Positions 8,255-15,850 of a DNA stretch of 64,000 nucleotides are shown piece after piece. Position numbers and translations under genes: made by a program. Source of the stretch: Mesorhizobium liriopis (GTDB lineage Bacteria; Pseudomonadota; Alphaproteobacteria; Rhizobiales; Rhizobiaceae); the NCBI RefSeq assembly GCF_024053505.1, contig NZ_JAMXQS010000003.1, forward strand, positions 310,001-374,000, written 5' to 3'. Each line of letters opens with the position of its first letter. Within the stretch, counting starts at the first letter, position 1. A model generated the notes under the pieces. That model saw only the letters and a program-made list of their open reading frames with translations, ran no database searches and was not told where the DNA came from.

Positions 8255-8401
8255 ATGTCCGACATCCCGCTCTTCACGCCTGCCCAAGCTCTCCGCCGCG
8301 TCGGCGGTGCTTCTTCATTCAACCCGACCGCCTTTCTGCCCCATGCGGCTTTGGTGCTTTCGGTCGGCTTCGTTGCCGGTGTTCTTTGCGGGCTGATCTG
8401 A
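8255..8401 (+). CDS. small membrane protein, 48 aa
   Basis: A 48-residue protein with a hydrophilic N-terminus and one C-terminal hydrophobic segment (about residues 31-48, AALVLSVGFVAGVLCGLI), so probably membrane anchored. The ATG at 8255 is preceded by GGAG at eight bases, the best ribosome site in the region. An upstream in-frame ATG at 8201 (MDNVYQFY) would add 18 residues and is possible. It is followed by the monooxygenase gene 80 bp later. No family recognised. Confidence 0.5.
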   Translation: MSDIPLFTPAQALRRVGGASSFNPTAFLPHAALVLSVGFVAGVLCGLI

Positions 8402-8481
8402 GCCCGCTCGCGTTTCCTGTTCGAACTTCACCGTGTTGAACGGTCCGCGCCCGTGGCCGCGGACGAATCGAGGAAACAGCT

Positions 8482-9360
8482 ATGACGCTCTATTTTCTCC
8501 TGTCCCAAGGACTTTCGGAAAACTCCACCTTTCTTCCTGCCCCATCACTGATCCGCAACGCCTTCGACCGCATCGAGGCAGCCGGCTTCGATGAGATCGT
8601 GGTTTCGGACCCGACCGGCAATATCGCAGCGCTCGATCTGGCCGATATCGCCCTCGACGCCACCCATTCGATCCACGTCGTTCTGCCGCAAACTGCTAGC
8701 AAGGCGTCGCCGCTTACGGTGGCGCAGCGCATGGCCGACCTGCCCTGCGGACGCCTTTCGCTCTATCTGCGCGAGGGCGAAACGGGGGATGGTGCGGAGC
8801 GCCATGAGGACGTGATCGCGCGGGCCAGCGAATATCTGATGCTGCTCGCCAAGCTCTGGAATGCCGAAGCGCCGATCTCCTTCGAGGGCCGCTTCTTTCA
8901 GATCAAGAACGCCTTCGTGGAAAAGGGCGATTGCCGGCTGAAACCCCATATCCATTTGTCCGGCCGCTCCGGGCTCGCGCTTGCCCTGGCGGGCCGCCAT
9001 GCCGACACGTTCCATTTGCCGGATGTTTCGGCGGACGAGACACGCCGCATGATCGCGCTGGTGAACGGAGAGGCGCGTGCCAATCATCGCGGCGAGGCCG
9101 TTGCCTTCGCTTCGACGATCGTGCTCGGTGCAACTGATATCAGACTGTGGCGGAGCAATATCCTCCCCCGCCTCGTGCTCGCCCGCGATCTCGGCATCTC
9201 GCGCTTCGTGTTCGAGGGATTTTCGGACGAGGCGGCGATCACCGAGTTCGGCGAGAAAGTCCTACCCGCGCTTCGCCGCAGTCTCGGCGATAGCGACGAG
9301 CCGGCCACGCGGCCATGGACGGACTGGGCTCTGCCAGCGCTGCTCGACCGCCTGCAGTAA
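8482..9360 (+). CDS. luciferase-like monooxygenase, SsuD-related
   Basis: A bacterial luciferase-fold (TIM barrel) flavin-dependent monooxygenase. The closest pattern is the alkanesulfonate monooxygenase group: SEYLMLLAKLWNAEAPISFEGRFFQIKNA matches the conserved SsuD segment, and the C-terminal GISRFVFEGFSDEAAITEFGEKVLPAL matches the SsuD end. It would oxidise an organosulfonate or similar substrate with reduced FMN and O2. At 292 aa it is shorter than classical SsuD (about 380 aa), lacking some insertion loops. The start is firm: GAGGAAACAGCT precedes the ATG. A GC-rich hairpin (arms 8443-8449 and 8458-8464) lies in its leader. A flavoprotein and an Rrf2 regulator nearby fit a sulfur or redox theme, but this is inference. 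Confidence 0.8.
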   Translation: MTLYFLLSQGLSENSTFLPAPSLIRNAFDRIEAAGFDEIVVSDPTGNIAALDLADIALDATHSIHVVLPQTASKASPLTVAQRMADLPCGRLSLYLREGETGDGAERHEDVIARASEYLMLLAKLWNAEAPISFEGRFFQIKNAFVEKGDCRLKPHIHLSGRSGLALALAGRHADTFHLPDVSADETRRMIALVNGEARANHRGEAVAFASTIVLGATDIRLWRSNILPRLVLARDLGISRFVFEGFSDEAAITEFGEKVLPALRRSLGDSDEPATRPWTDWALPALLDRLQ

Positions 9361-9368
9361 GCCGAAGC

Positions 9369-10826
9369 TTATTTCAGCGGCAATTCGGCCTCCGCCTCGA
9401 TCTCGACCTTGTAGTCACCGACGAGGCGGCCGACCTGCAACAGCGTGTTGGCCGGGCGAATATCTGCGAAGACCCGGCCATGAGCACGCGAGACCGCTTC
9501 CCAGTCATCCGCATCGGCGAGAAAGACGCTGGTGTGGATCACGTCCTCCGCTTTGCCGCCGAGCGCCGTGATGGCGGCCAGAACCTTGTCCAGAATGTAA
9601 GTCGTTTGCGCGCCGGCATCCCCGGGGGCGACCGCACGGTCCGCGCCATGCGTGGCGGTGGTGCCGGAAACGCGGATGCGATTGTTGATGCGCACCGCAC
9701 GGCTATAGCCCGCGATCGGTTCCCAGAGGCTGCCCGATGACACGCGCATCCGTCCATTGGGCTCGCGGATCACCTCATAGGCCGAGGGGATGGCCTCAAG
9801 GTGATGGCTGAGATCGCCAGAGGCGGTCAGGAAAGGCGGGCGACGGTACTCATCGCCGCAATCGCCGGGGATAGGCGTGGTGGCCGCGAAGGCTTCGTCC
9901 AGCAAGGCATGGTCCCCCGCGTCCAGCTTGAAGCGGAAGACATGGAGGTTGTCGTCGCGATGCTCGCTTTCGGTCAAACGCGCGCCGATGATGGTCCCGG
10001 CGACCGCCTCGTGCTCCAGAACCCAGCGCGAGGCTACATTGGACAGCGATACGTTGTGCTTGTCGGCAATCGCTTTGGCCGCGCGGAGAATGCCCTGGAA
10101 CGCTTCCCAGCCGCTGGCCGCATCGATGAAGCGCTTATATTTGGAGCGGCTCCAGTCGGTAATGGCGCCAGGCTCGGGCTGGTTCAGCCACTTCTCGGAC
10201 AGGAAGCCGCCGCACAACGTGCCATAGGCGAGCAGCTTCACGCCGGTGCGGGCGCACAGCTCGGAGAGGAGACCGGCAGCGCGGCGGTCCACCAGCGAGA
10301 ACGAAACCTGGTTCGACGCCAGCGGCACGCCATCGGCCAGTGCGAGCGCCAGATGCGCTGCATCGAAATTCGTCACGCCGAGATGGCTGATCAGCCCCTC
10401 CTCGCGCAGCCGGTTGATCTCATGAAGCGCGTCGAGCCAGGCGGGGTGTTCGAAGCTCCACCAATGGAACTGCAACAGATCGATGCGCTCGACGCCGAGG
10501 CGCTGCAGACGCTCCGTGACGCCGGCGCGCACGATTGCGGGCGTCATCGGACCGGGCTCGGGGCACCATTTGGTGAAGGCGCGGGGCCGGTCACCGGTGG
10601 AATAGCGGGCGAGCAGGCGGCCGGTGATCAGCTCGGCGCTGCCATAGTGATCGGCCATGTCGAAGGTGTCGAACCCCGCTTTTGCATAGGCTTGCAAAGC
10701 ATCCGCCGCGCGTTCGGGATCGAGCGTGGTGCCGTTCTTTTCGAGATCGGCAACCTGCCAGAGCCCGCAGAGCAGGCGGCTGATTTCCATGTCGCCCAGC
10801 TGCGCGCGTTCGGGAAAATCAGGCAT
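9369..10826 (-). CDS. aldo/keto reductase fused to a RidA-like domain
   Basis: A two-domain protein of 485 aa. Residues 1 to about 320 form an aldo/keto reductase barrel with the full catalytic tetrad D56, Y61, K86 and H121 (FDMADHYGSAE, FTKWCPE, LLQFHWWSF). Residues about 355-485 form a RidA/YjgF trimer-type domain (IRVSGTTATHG, LGGKAEDVIHTSVFLADADDW). The arginine of the RidA PARS motif, which binds the imine acid, is replaced in PANTLLQVGRL, so imine deaminase activity of the classical kind is doubtful. The start at 10826 overlaps the livM stop by eight bases, making it the last gene of the Liv operon. Its job is probably to process whatever the importer brings in. A paralogous single-domain reductase lies at 14725. 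Confidence 0.85.
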   Translation of the reverse strand: MPDFPERAQLGDMEISRLLCGLWQVADLEKNGTTLDPERAADALQAYAKAGFDTFDMADHYGSAELITGRLLARYSTGDRPRAFTKWCPEPGPMTPAIVRAGVTERLQRLGVERIDLLQFHWWSFEHPAWLDALHEINRLREEGLISHLGVTNFDAAHLALALADGVPLASNQVSFSLVDRRAAGLLSELCARTGVKLLAYGTLCGGFLSEKWLNQPEPGAITDWSRSKYKRFIDAASGWEAFQGILRAAKAIADKHNVSLSNVASRWVLEHEAVAGTIIGARLTESEHRDDNLHVFRFKLDAGDHALLDEAFAATTPIPGDCGDEYRRPPFLTASGDLSHHLEAIPSAYEVIREPNGRMRVSSGSLWEPIAGYSRAVRINNRIRVSGTTATHGADRAVAPGDAGAQTTYILDKVLAAITALGGKAEDVIHTSVFLADADDWEAVSRAHGRVFADIRPANTLLQVGRLVGDYKVEIEAEAELPLK

Positions 10827-11826
10827 GGGGGATCTCGGGCGGCGTGTTGTTGACGAGGGATGGGTTGGCTTTCGGAGCTGTCACGAGATGGCGCGACACG
10901 ATACGGCGTTCGCCCAGAATTCCCCGCGGACGCCAGAGCAGGATCGCGCACAACCCGACGCCGATCAGCGCGATCTGCAGGGCCGCCGCGCGAGCCTGCC
11001 AGCCGGCGGGAAAGACGCTGCCGATGACGCTGCCCGATAGTGCCCAGAGCGCCCAGACGACGACAGCGCCCAGGATCGCCCCGCGATTATTGCCCGAGCC
11101 GCCGACGATCAGCATGGCCCAGACCTGGAATGTCAACGTCGGGAGATAGTTGTCGGGCGCGATGAAGCCGATGAAGTGGGCCTGCGCCGCACCCGCCAGC
11201 CCCATGATGGCGCCTCCCAGTGCAAAGGCCTGCAAACGGAAGCGCAGCGCCGGCTTGCCGAGCGCGGTTGCCGCCGCCTCGTCCTCGCGTATGGCGCGCA
11301 GCACGCGGCCCCAAGGGCTCGAAAGCAGGCGTTCGAGAAAGAGGTAGAGTGCCAGCACGACCAGGGCCAGCAATGCGAGATTGGCAAGGCTGAAGAGCAG
11401 CGGATCGCCCGCGAAGCTCGTGAAGGGACGTGGGATGAAGCCGATGCCGAAAGGTCCGCCGGTGACGGTTTGCAGGTTGAGCGCGCAGAGCTGGACGACC
11501 ACCGCCACACCGAAAGTCGCGATTGCCAGATAGTCCGAGCGCAGCCGCATCGTCAGCGCGCCGACGGCAAGACTGACGAGGCCCGCCGCAAGCATCGCAC
11601 CTGCCCATCCGACGATGATCGGCAGGCCGAAGCCGCCGAAGCGGTCGGGCGCATCAGGCGTCGTCAGAAGTGCTGAGGCATAGGCACCGACCGCGACGAA
11701 GCCGGCCACGCCGACATTGAAAAGGCCGGTCTGGCCCCACTGCACATTGAGGCCGAGCGTGATCACCGCATAGGACAGCGCGACCGTCAGAAAGAAGGCA
11801 AGATAGGCGGCAAGGTCGAGGATCAT
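10819..11826 (-). CDS. livM: Liv-type ABC transporter permease (LivM-like)
   Basis: The second inner-membrane permease of a branched-chain-amino-acid-type (HAAT) importer. It has multiple membrane spans with the family segments QWGQTGLFNVGVAGF, LRSDYLAIATFGVAVV and the EAA-like loop GRVLRAIREDEAAATALGK. I place the start at the ATG at 11826 (MILDLAAYL), which overlaps the livH stop as ATGA and follows GAGGAGGG. Reading further upstream adds 28 low-complexity residues. The 335-residue length fits. The C-terminus runs past the last span into a soluble tail. The substrate may be an amino acid, amide, urea or another small carboxylate; the gene symbol reflects family position only. Confidence 0.88.
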   Translation of the reverse strand: MILDLAAYLAFFLTVALSYAVITLGLNVQWGQTGLFNVGVAGFVAVGAYASALLTTPDAPDRFGGFGLPIIVGWAGAMLAAGLVSLAVGALTMRLRSDYLAIATFGVAVVVQLCALNLQTVTGGPFGIGFIPRPFTSFAGDPLLFSLANLALLALVVLALYLFLERLLSSPWGRVLRAIREDEAAATALGKPALRFRLQAFALGGAIMGLAGAAQAHFIGFIAPDNYLPTLTFQVWAMLIVGGSGNNRGAILGAVVVWALWALSGSVIGSVFPAGWQARAAALQIALIGVGLCAILLWRPRGILGERRIVSRHLVTAPKANPSLVNNTPPEIPHA

Positions 11827-12740
11827 GCCGCCCTCCTCGCGCCGAACAGGCCTTGCGGGCGCAGGAGAAGCACTGCGACCAGCACGACGAAGGCCACACC
11901 CGCGCGCCATTCGGCGCCGACCAAGCGCACCGCGAAGGCTTCGCCCAAGCCCACGATCAATCCTGCGATCATCGCGCCCGGCACGCTGCCGATGCCACCC
12001 AGAATGGCGGCGGCAAAGAGCGGCAAAAGCAGGTCGAGCCCCATTTGTGGCCTGATCTGGACGAGCAGGCCGGAGAAAGTGCCGGCGACGGCCGCGAGCC
12101 CCGCACCCAGAACCCAGACCGTTCTCACGATGCGGCGCACGTCGATGCCCGCCACGCCCGCGAGCTGCGGGTTCTCGGCCACCGCCCGCATGGCGCGACC
12201 GGTCGGCGTTCGGGTGAGAAAAAGGTGGAGGGCGACAGCCAACCCCAGACCGATGCCGATGGCCAGCAATTGGTCGGGCGTCGCGCGAATGCCGCCGGGC
12301 AGACGCATCGCGATCTGCAGAGCATTCGTGAAATAAAGCGGTGCCGAGGAGAACAGGAATTCGAGCAGGTTGCGCAGGGCCAGCGCCGCCCCGAAGCTCG
12401 CCATGACGAGGATGATCACCGCACTTCCCTTGCGTCGCAGAGGTCCGAACAGGAGCCAGTCGACCAGAAGGGCGAGGGTGGCCGAGAGAAGGACGGCCCC
12501 GACGAGCGCGATGGGCAGCGACCAGCCGAAGGAGAAGGGTCCGATCGGCGCGCCGAGGCTCAAGAGCGCCGAGCCCAGCGCGAGGTTGAGCAGAAAAGCA
12601 AAGTAGGCGCCCCAGGAGACCAGTTCGCCATGCGCGAAATTGGCGAAGCGCAGGATCGAGTAGGTCAAGGTGACGCCGACCGCGCCGAGCCCGATTACGG
12701 CACCGTTCACCAGCCCATCAAGAAGCGCCTGCGCGATCAT
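11823..12740 (-). CDS. livH: Liv-type ABC transporter permease (LivH-like)
   Basis: The first permease of the importer, 305 aa with about eight hydrophobic spans. The N-terminal signature LLDGLVNGAVIGLGAVGVTLTYSILRFANFAHGEL is diagnostic for LivH-type proteins. The cytoplasmic EAA loop region is GRAMRAVAENPQLAGVAGIDVRRI, and the C-terminal half contains AAILGGIGSVPGAMIAG. The ATG at 12740 overlaps the livF stop by four bases. It would pair with LivM to form the transmembrane channel. Confidence 0.9.
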   Translation of the reverse strand: MIAQALLDGLVNGAVIGLGAVGVTLTYSILRFANFAHGELVSWGAYFAFLLNLALGSALLSLGAPIGPFSFGWSLPIALVGAVLLSATLALLVDWLLFGPLRRKGSAVIILVMASFGAALALRNLLEFLFSSAPLYFTNALQIAMRLPGGIRATPDQLLAIGIGLGLAVALHLFLTRTPTGRAMRAVAENPQLAGVAGIDVRRIVRTVWVLGAGLAAVAGTFSGLLVQIRPQMGLDLLLPLFAAAILGGIGSVPGAMIAGLIVGLGEAFAVRLVGAEWRAGVAFVVLVAVLLLRPQGLFGARRAA

Positions 12741-13465
12741 GCCGACACATGCCCTTTCCGACCGAGATAGAGATCGGCCACGGTGTCGTCGCCGAGCAGC
12801 GCACTGGGCACGCCTTCATGCGCGATACGGCCTTCGACCAGAATCAGGGCGCGGCTCGCAATCGCGAGGGCCGCGCGCACATTCTGCTCGACCAGCACGA
12901 TCGTGACGCCCGCGCGGTTGAGCGTTTGGAGGGCTGCGAAGACCTCGCCCACCACGCGCGGCGAAAGGCCCGCCGAGGGCTCGTCGAGCATGAGCACGCT
13001 CGGCGCGCCGATCAGCGCGCGACCGATCGCCAGCATCTGCCGCTGCCCGCCCGACAACGCGCCCGCGCGGTGGTGGCGATGCTTGATGAGATCGGGGAAC
13101 CGCGCCTCGACTTGCGCGATCTGCTTCTGCCGTTCCGATTTTGGCAGGCGGTCGGCGGCGAGCTGAAGGTTTTCGCCGACCGACAGGCTCGTGAAGACGT
13201 TCTCCGTTTGCGGCACGAAGCCCAGCCCCCGCGCGAGTTTCTCGTGCACGGGCAACGCCTCGATGGGCACATCGGACAGCTGGACCGTTCCCGACAGGAT
13301 CGGTGCCGTGCCGGCAATGGCCTTCACCAGCGTGGACTTGCCGGCCCCATTGGGGCCGAGCAGCGCCACCAGTTCGCCGGGGTGAACAGTAAAGCTCACC
13401 CCGCGCAGGATGGGCAGGTCGGGCTCGTAGGCCGCGACGAGGTCACGAACGCTCAACGCGCTCAC
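12737..13465 (-). CDS. livF: Liv-type ABC transporter ATPase (LivF-like)
   Basis: One of two nucleotide-binding subunits of the importer, 242 aa. Walker A is LLGPNGAGKSTLVKAIAG, the signature is LSGGQRQMLAIGRAL, Walker B is VLMLDEPSAG, and the switch histidine of most ATPases is replaced by the VEQN form (TIVLVEQNVRAAL) usual for LivF. It ends with the typical short LivF tail. Start and stop overlap its neighbours by four bases each. It drives transport together with the LivG-like ATPase. Confidence 0.92.
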   Translation of the reverse strand: MSALSVRDLVAAYEPDLPILRGVSFTVHPGELVALLGPNGAGKSTLVKAIAGTAPILSGTVQLSDVPIEALPVHEKLARGLGFVPQTENVFTSLSVGENLQLAADRLPKSERQKQIAQVEARFPDLIKHRHHRAGALSGGQRQMLAIGRALIGAPSVLMLDEPSAGLSPRVVGEVFAALQTLNRAGVTIVLVEQNVRAALAIASRALILVEGRIAHEGVPSALLGDDTVADLYLGRKGHVSA

Positions 13466-14259
13466 GCGGCGACCTGACCGAGATAGGCTTCCGCCACATC
13501 CTTGCGCGCGAGCACTTGCGCAGGCGCGCCTTCAGCCAGCAAGCTGCCTTCCGCCATCACCACCACGCGCTCACAGAGGCGGGACACCATGTCCATGTTG
13601 TGCTCGATCAGGAGCACGGTGCGGCCTTGGGCGTTGAGCAGCCGCACGCGGTCGATGATGAGTTCGAGAAGCGCAGGGTTCACGCCCGCCGCAGGCTCGT
13701 CGAGCAGGAGCACCGACGGGTCGGCCATCAAGACACGAGCGAGTTCGAGAAGCTTGCGCTGGCCGCCCGACAACACGGCGGCCGGCTCATGGGTCAGATG
13801 CGAGAGGCGCACGAAGTCGAGCAGCTCGCGGGCCCTTTCAGCCGCGCGGTGTTCCTCCACGCGCACGCGGGAGGGAGACAGGAAGTTCGCCAGAATGCCC
13901 TCGCCCGACTGGCCTTGCGCACCCGTCAGAACATTTTCGAGCACGGTCATCTCGCGAAAGGGTTTCGGGATCTGAAAGGTGCGCCCGAGCCCTGCCCCGA
14001 TGCGCTTCTCCGGCCGTTCGCGGGCAATGTCGCGGTTGCCCAGCATGATCGCGCCGCTGTCGGGCACGAGGCTGCCGGCGAGCAGGTTGAAGAAGGTGGT
14101 CTTGCCGGCCCCGTTCGGGCCGATCAGCCCGACCATCTCGCCGCGCCCAAGCACCAGTGACATCCCGTCCACCGCGCGGAGGCCGCCAAAGGCGCGCACG
14201 AGGCCGCGCGCTTCGAGGATCGGCGCCGTGTCGGAACTGGAAGGAAACGCTGCGGGCAT
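13462..14259 (-). CDS. livG: Liv-type ABC transporter ATPase (LivG-like)
   Basis: The other nucleotide-binding subunit and first gene of the minus-strand operon. Walker A is GLIGPNGAGKTTFFNLLAG, the signature is LSGGQRKLLELARVL, Walker B is VLLLDEPAAGVNP and the H-loop is VLLIEHNMDMV. I chose the ATG at 14259 (MPAAFPSSSDTAPILEARGL, 265 aa). Longer readings to 14292 or 14457 add non-homologous sequence and would run across the divergent promoter region and into the plus-strand gene at 14357. Only a weak AGG lies before the chosen start. Confidence 0.9.
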   Translation of the reverse strand: MPAAFPSSSDTAPILEARGLVRAFGGLRAVDGMSLVLGRGEMVGLIGPNGAGKTTFFNLLAGSLVPDSGAIMLGNRDIARERPEKRIGAGLGRTFQIPKPFREMTVLENVLTGAQGQSGEGILANFLSPSRVRVEEHRAAERARELLDFVRLSHLTHEPAAVLSGGQRKLLELARVLMADPSVLLLDEPAAGVNPALLELIIDRVRLLNAQGRTVLLIEHNMDMVSRLCERVVVMAEGSLLAEGAPAQVLARKDVAEAYLGQVAA

Positions 14260-14297
14260 CGTGCCTGGGAAAGGGTGGGATCGAGCCGGCATCAAGC

Positions 14298-14320
14298 TTT
14301 GCAAGCGCGGCGATTGCAAA
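14298..14320. promoter_or_regulatory. palindrome TTTGCAA-N9-TTGCAAA in a divergent promoter
   Basis: Perfect seven-base arms with a nine-base spacer lie in the 97-bp gap between the start of the Liv operon (minus) and the TIGR04076-like gene (plus). Its central position would let one regulator control both arms of the cluster. No regulator gene lies in the cluster, so the protein that binds it, if any, is encoded elsewhere. Confidence 0.4.
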
Positions 14321-14356
14321 TAGAAAATCCCCCATGCGTTACGCAAGGCCCAACGA

Positions 14357-14716
14357 GTGACACCCTCTCCCGAAAACCCCGACGACAGTTTCGAGCTGTT
14401 CGACCTGCGCGTCGAAGTGGTGGCGCCGCACGGCGGGCCGATCTTCTGCGGGGCCAAGCCCGGCGACTGGTTCGAGCTGCGCGGGGAAATGCTTTATCTG
14501 CCGCCCGGCCAGGGCATTTCGATCTATTCGCTGTCGTCCGTGCTGCCGCTGCTCGCCGCCAAACAGCGCCCCACGCATCCGCATGACTGGATGAGCACGG
14601 ATGCCGAGGTGGCCTGCCCCGACCCGAACTGCTCGACGCGCCTGCGCATCACACGGCTCGAAAAGCGCCGTTTCTCGCATGCTGCAACCACCGCCGTGCC
14701 CCTTTCCGGAAACTGA
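14357..14716 (+). CDS. TIGR04076 family-like protein
   Basis: A 119-residue soluble protein resembling the TIGR04076 family of unknown function. The recognisable layout is FELFDLRVEVV, then GDWFELRGEMLYLPPGQGISIYSLSSVLPLLAAKQRP, then HDWMSTDAEVACPDPN. Three cysteines (IFCGAKPGDW, VACPDPNCSTR) may bind a metal. The start is GTG at 14357 with AAGG upstream. The next gene, an aldo/keto reductase, begins eight bases after its stop, so they are co-transcribed with the binding protein. This family is often met beside oxidoreductases, and its biochemical role is not known to me. Confidence 0.75.
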   Translation: MTPSPENPDDSFELFDLRVEVVAPHGGPIFCGAKPGDWFELRGEMLYLPPGQGISIYSLSSVLPLLAAKQRPTHPHDWMSTDAEVACPDPNCSTRLRITRLEKRRFSHAATTAVPLSGN

Positions 14717-14724
14717 TCTTTTTC

Positions 14725-15786
14725 ATGCAGACTTTCGACCTCCGCCCCGGCGCCACGATCTCGCGCGTGATCCGCGGCAACTGGCAGCTCGCTTCGGGCC
14801 ATAGTGATGCGCAGAGCGAGGACCCCATCGCCGACCTCACAGCCTTCGCGGATGCGGGCATCACCACATTCGATTGCGCGGATATCTATACGGGCGTCGA
14901 GGAAGTGATCGGTGCGTTCCGCGCAGCCTACCGCAAAGCACGGGGCGAAGAAGCGCTAAAGCGCATCCGCGTGCACACCAAGTTCGTGCCGGATCTCTCG
15001 ATCCTGTCGCGCATCGAGAAAACGGATGTCGAGGCGATCATCGACCGCTCGCTGAAGCGGTTGGGCCAGGAGCAGCTCGATCTCGTGCAGTTCCACTGGT
15101 GGGATTATTCGCAACCGCGTTGGCTCGACACAGCACTCTGGCTTGCCGAGCTGCAGCAGGCGGGCAAGATCAGGAACATCGGTGGGACGAATTTCGACAC
15201 GGCCCATGTGGCGGGGATGGTCGAGGCCGGCGTGCCGCTGGTGTCGATGCAGGTGCAATATTCGCTGCTCGACCGCCGCCCGGCCGAGAGCTTCACGGCG
15301 CTTGCCAGGGAACACGACATCTTCCTGCTCACTTACGGCACCGTCGCTGGCGGGTTCCTGAGCGACCGCTGGCTGGGCGTGGCTGAGCCCGCTGGCGAGG
15401 CGGAGAACCGCTCGCTCACCAAATACAAGCTCATCATCGACGATTGGGGCGGGTGGGCGCTGTTCCAGACGCTGCTCCAAGCCCTGCGCGGGATCGCCGA
15501 CCGGCACGCGACGGATATCGCGACGGTGGCGAGTGCTGCCGTTCTGCGTTTTCCTCAGGTCGCAGGCGTGATCGTCGGCGCGCGCAATCGCACCCATCTC
15601 GACGGCAATCTCGCCATCGCGGCGCTCGACCTTTCGGCCGAGGACCTGGCGGCGATCGACGCAGTCTTGGCGCAGAGCCGTCCGCTCGAAGGCGATGTCT
15701 ACTCGCTCGAGCGCGACCGCGAGGGACGGCACGGGCGGATCATGAAATACAATCTCAACGACGCGCCGGCTTCCCAAACGGCGTGA
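14725..15786 (+). CDS. aldo/keto reductase
   Basis: A single-domain NAD(P)H-dependent aldo/keto reductase, 353 aa, with tetrad D50, Y55, K86 and H124 (TFDCADIYTGVEE, VHTKFVPD, VQFHWWDY). It is a paralogue of the reductase half of the fusion at 9369: both share the rare QFHWW motif, GGFLS and the C-terminal coenzyme segment near VIVGAR. It lies eight bases after the TIGR04076-like gene and 64 bases before the binding protein, inside the plus-strand arm of the Liv cluster. The likely role is reduction of an imported carbonyl compound or of a product made from it; the substrate is unknown. Confidence 0.88.
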   Translation: MQTFDLRPGATISRVIRGNWQLASGHSDAQSEDPIADLTAFADAGITTFDCADIYTGVEEVIGAFRAAYRKARGEEALKRIRVHTKFVPDLSILSRIEKTDVEAIIDRSLKRLGQEQLDLVQFHWWDYSQPRWLDTALWLAELQQAGKIRNIGGTNFDTAHVAGMVEAGVPLVSMQVQYSLLDRRPAESFTALAREHDIFLLTYGTVAGGFLSDRWLGVAEPAGEAENRSLTKYKLIIDDWGGWALFQTLLQALRGIADRHATDIATVASAAVLRFPQVAGVIVGARNRTHLDGNLAIAALDLSAEDLAAIDAVLAQSRPLEGDVYSLERDREGRHGRIMKYNLNDAPASQTA

Positions 15787-15850
15787 ACTCGGGAACAGTG
15801 CGCAGCAACCGAACCGGACCAATCCGGCGACGATCATGAGGGGTGCAACC

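Noticed and set aside
7925-8287. 120-codon minus-strand open frame upstream of Rrf2
   Set aside because: It overlaps the Rrf2 start and the candidate operator, is opposite the better supported small plus-strand gene, and has no family resemblance.
11827-11910. 28-residue N-terminal extension of LivM
   Set aside because: Low-complexity Arg/Ala sequence inside the livH gene; ATG 11826 has a good ribosome site and an ATGA overlap.
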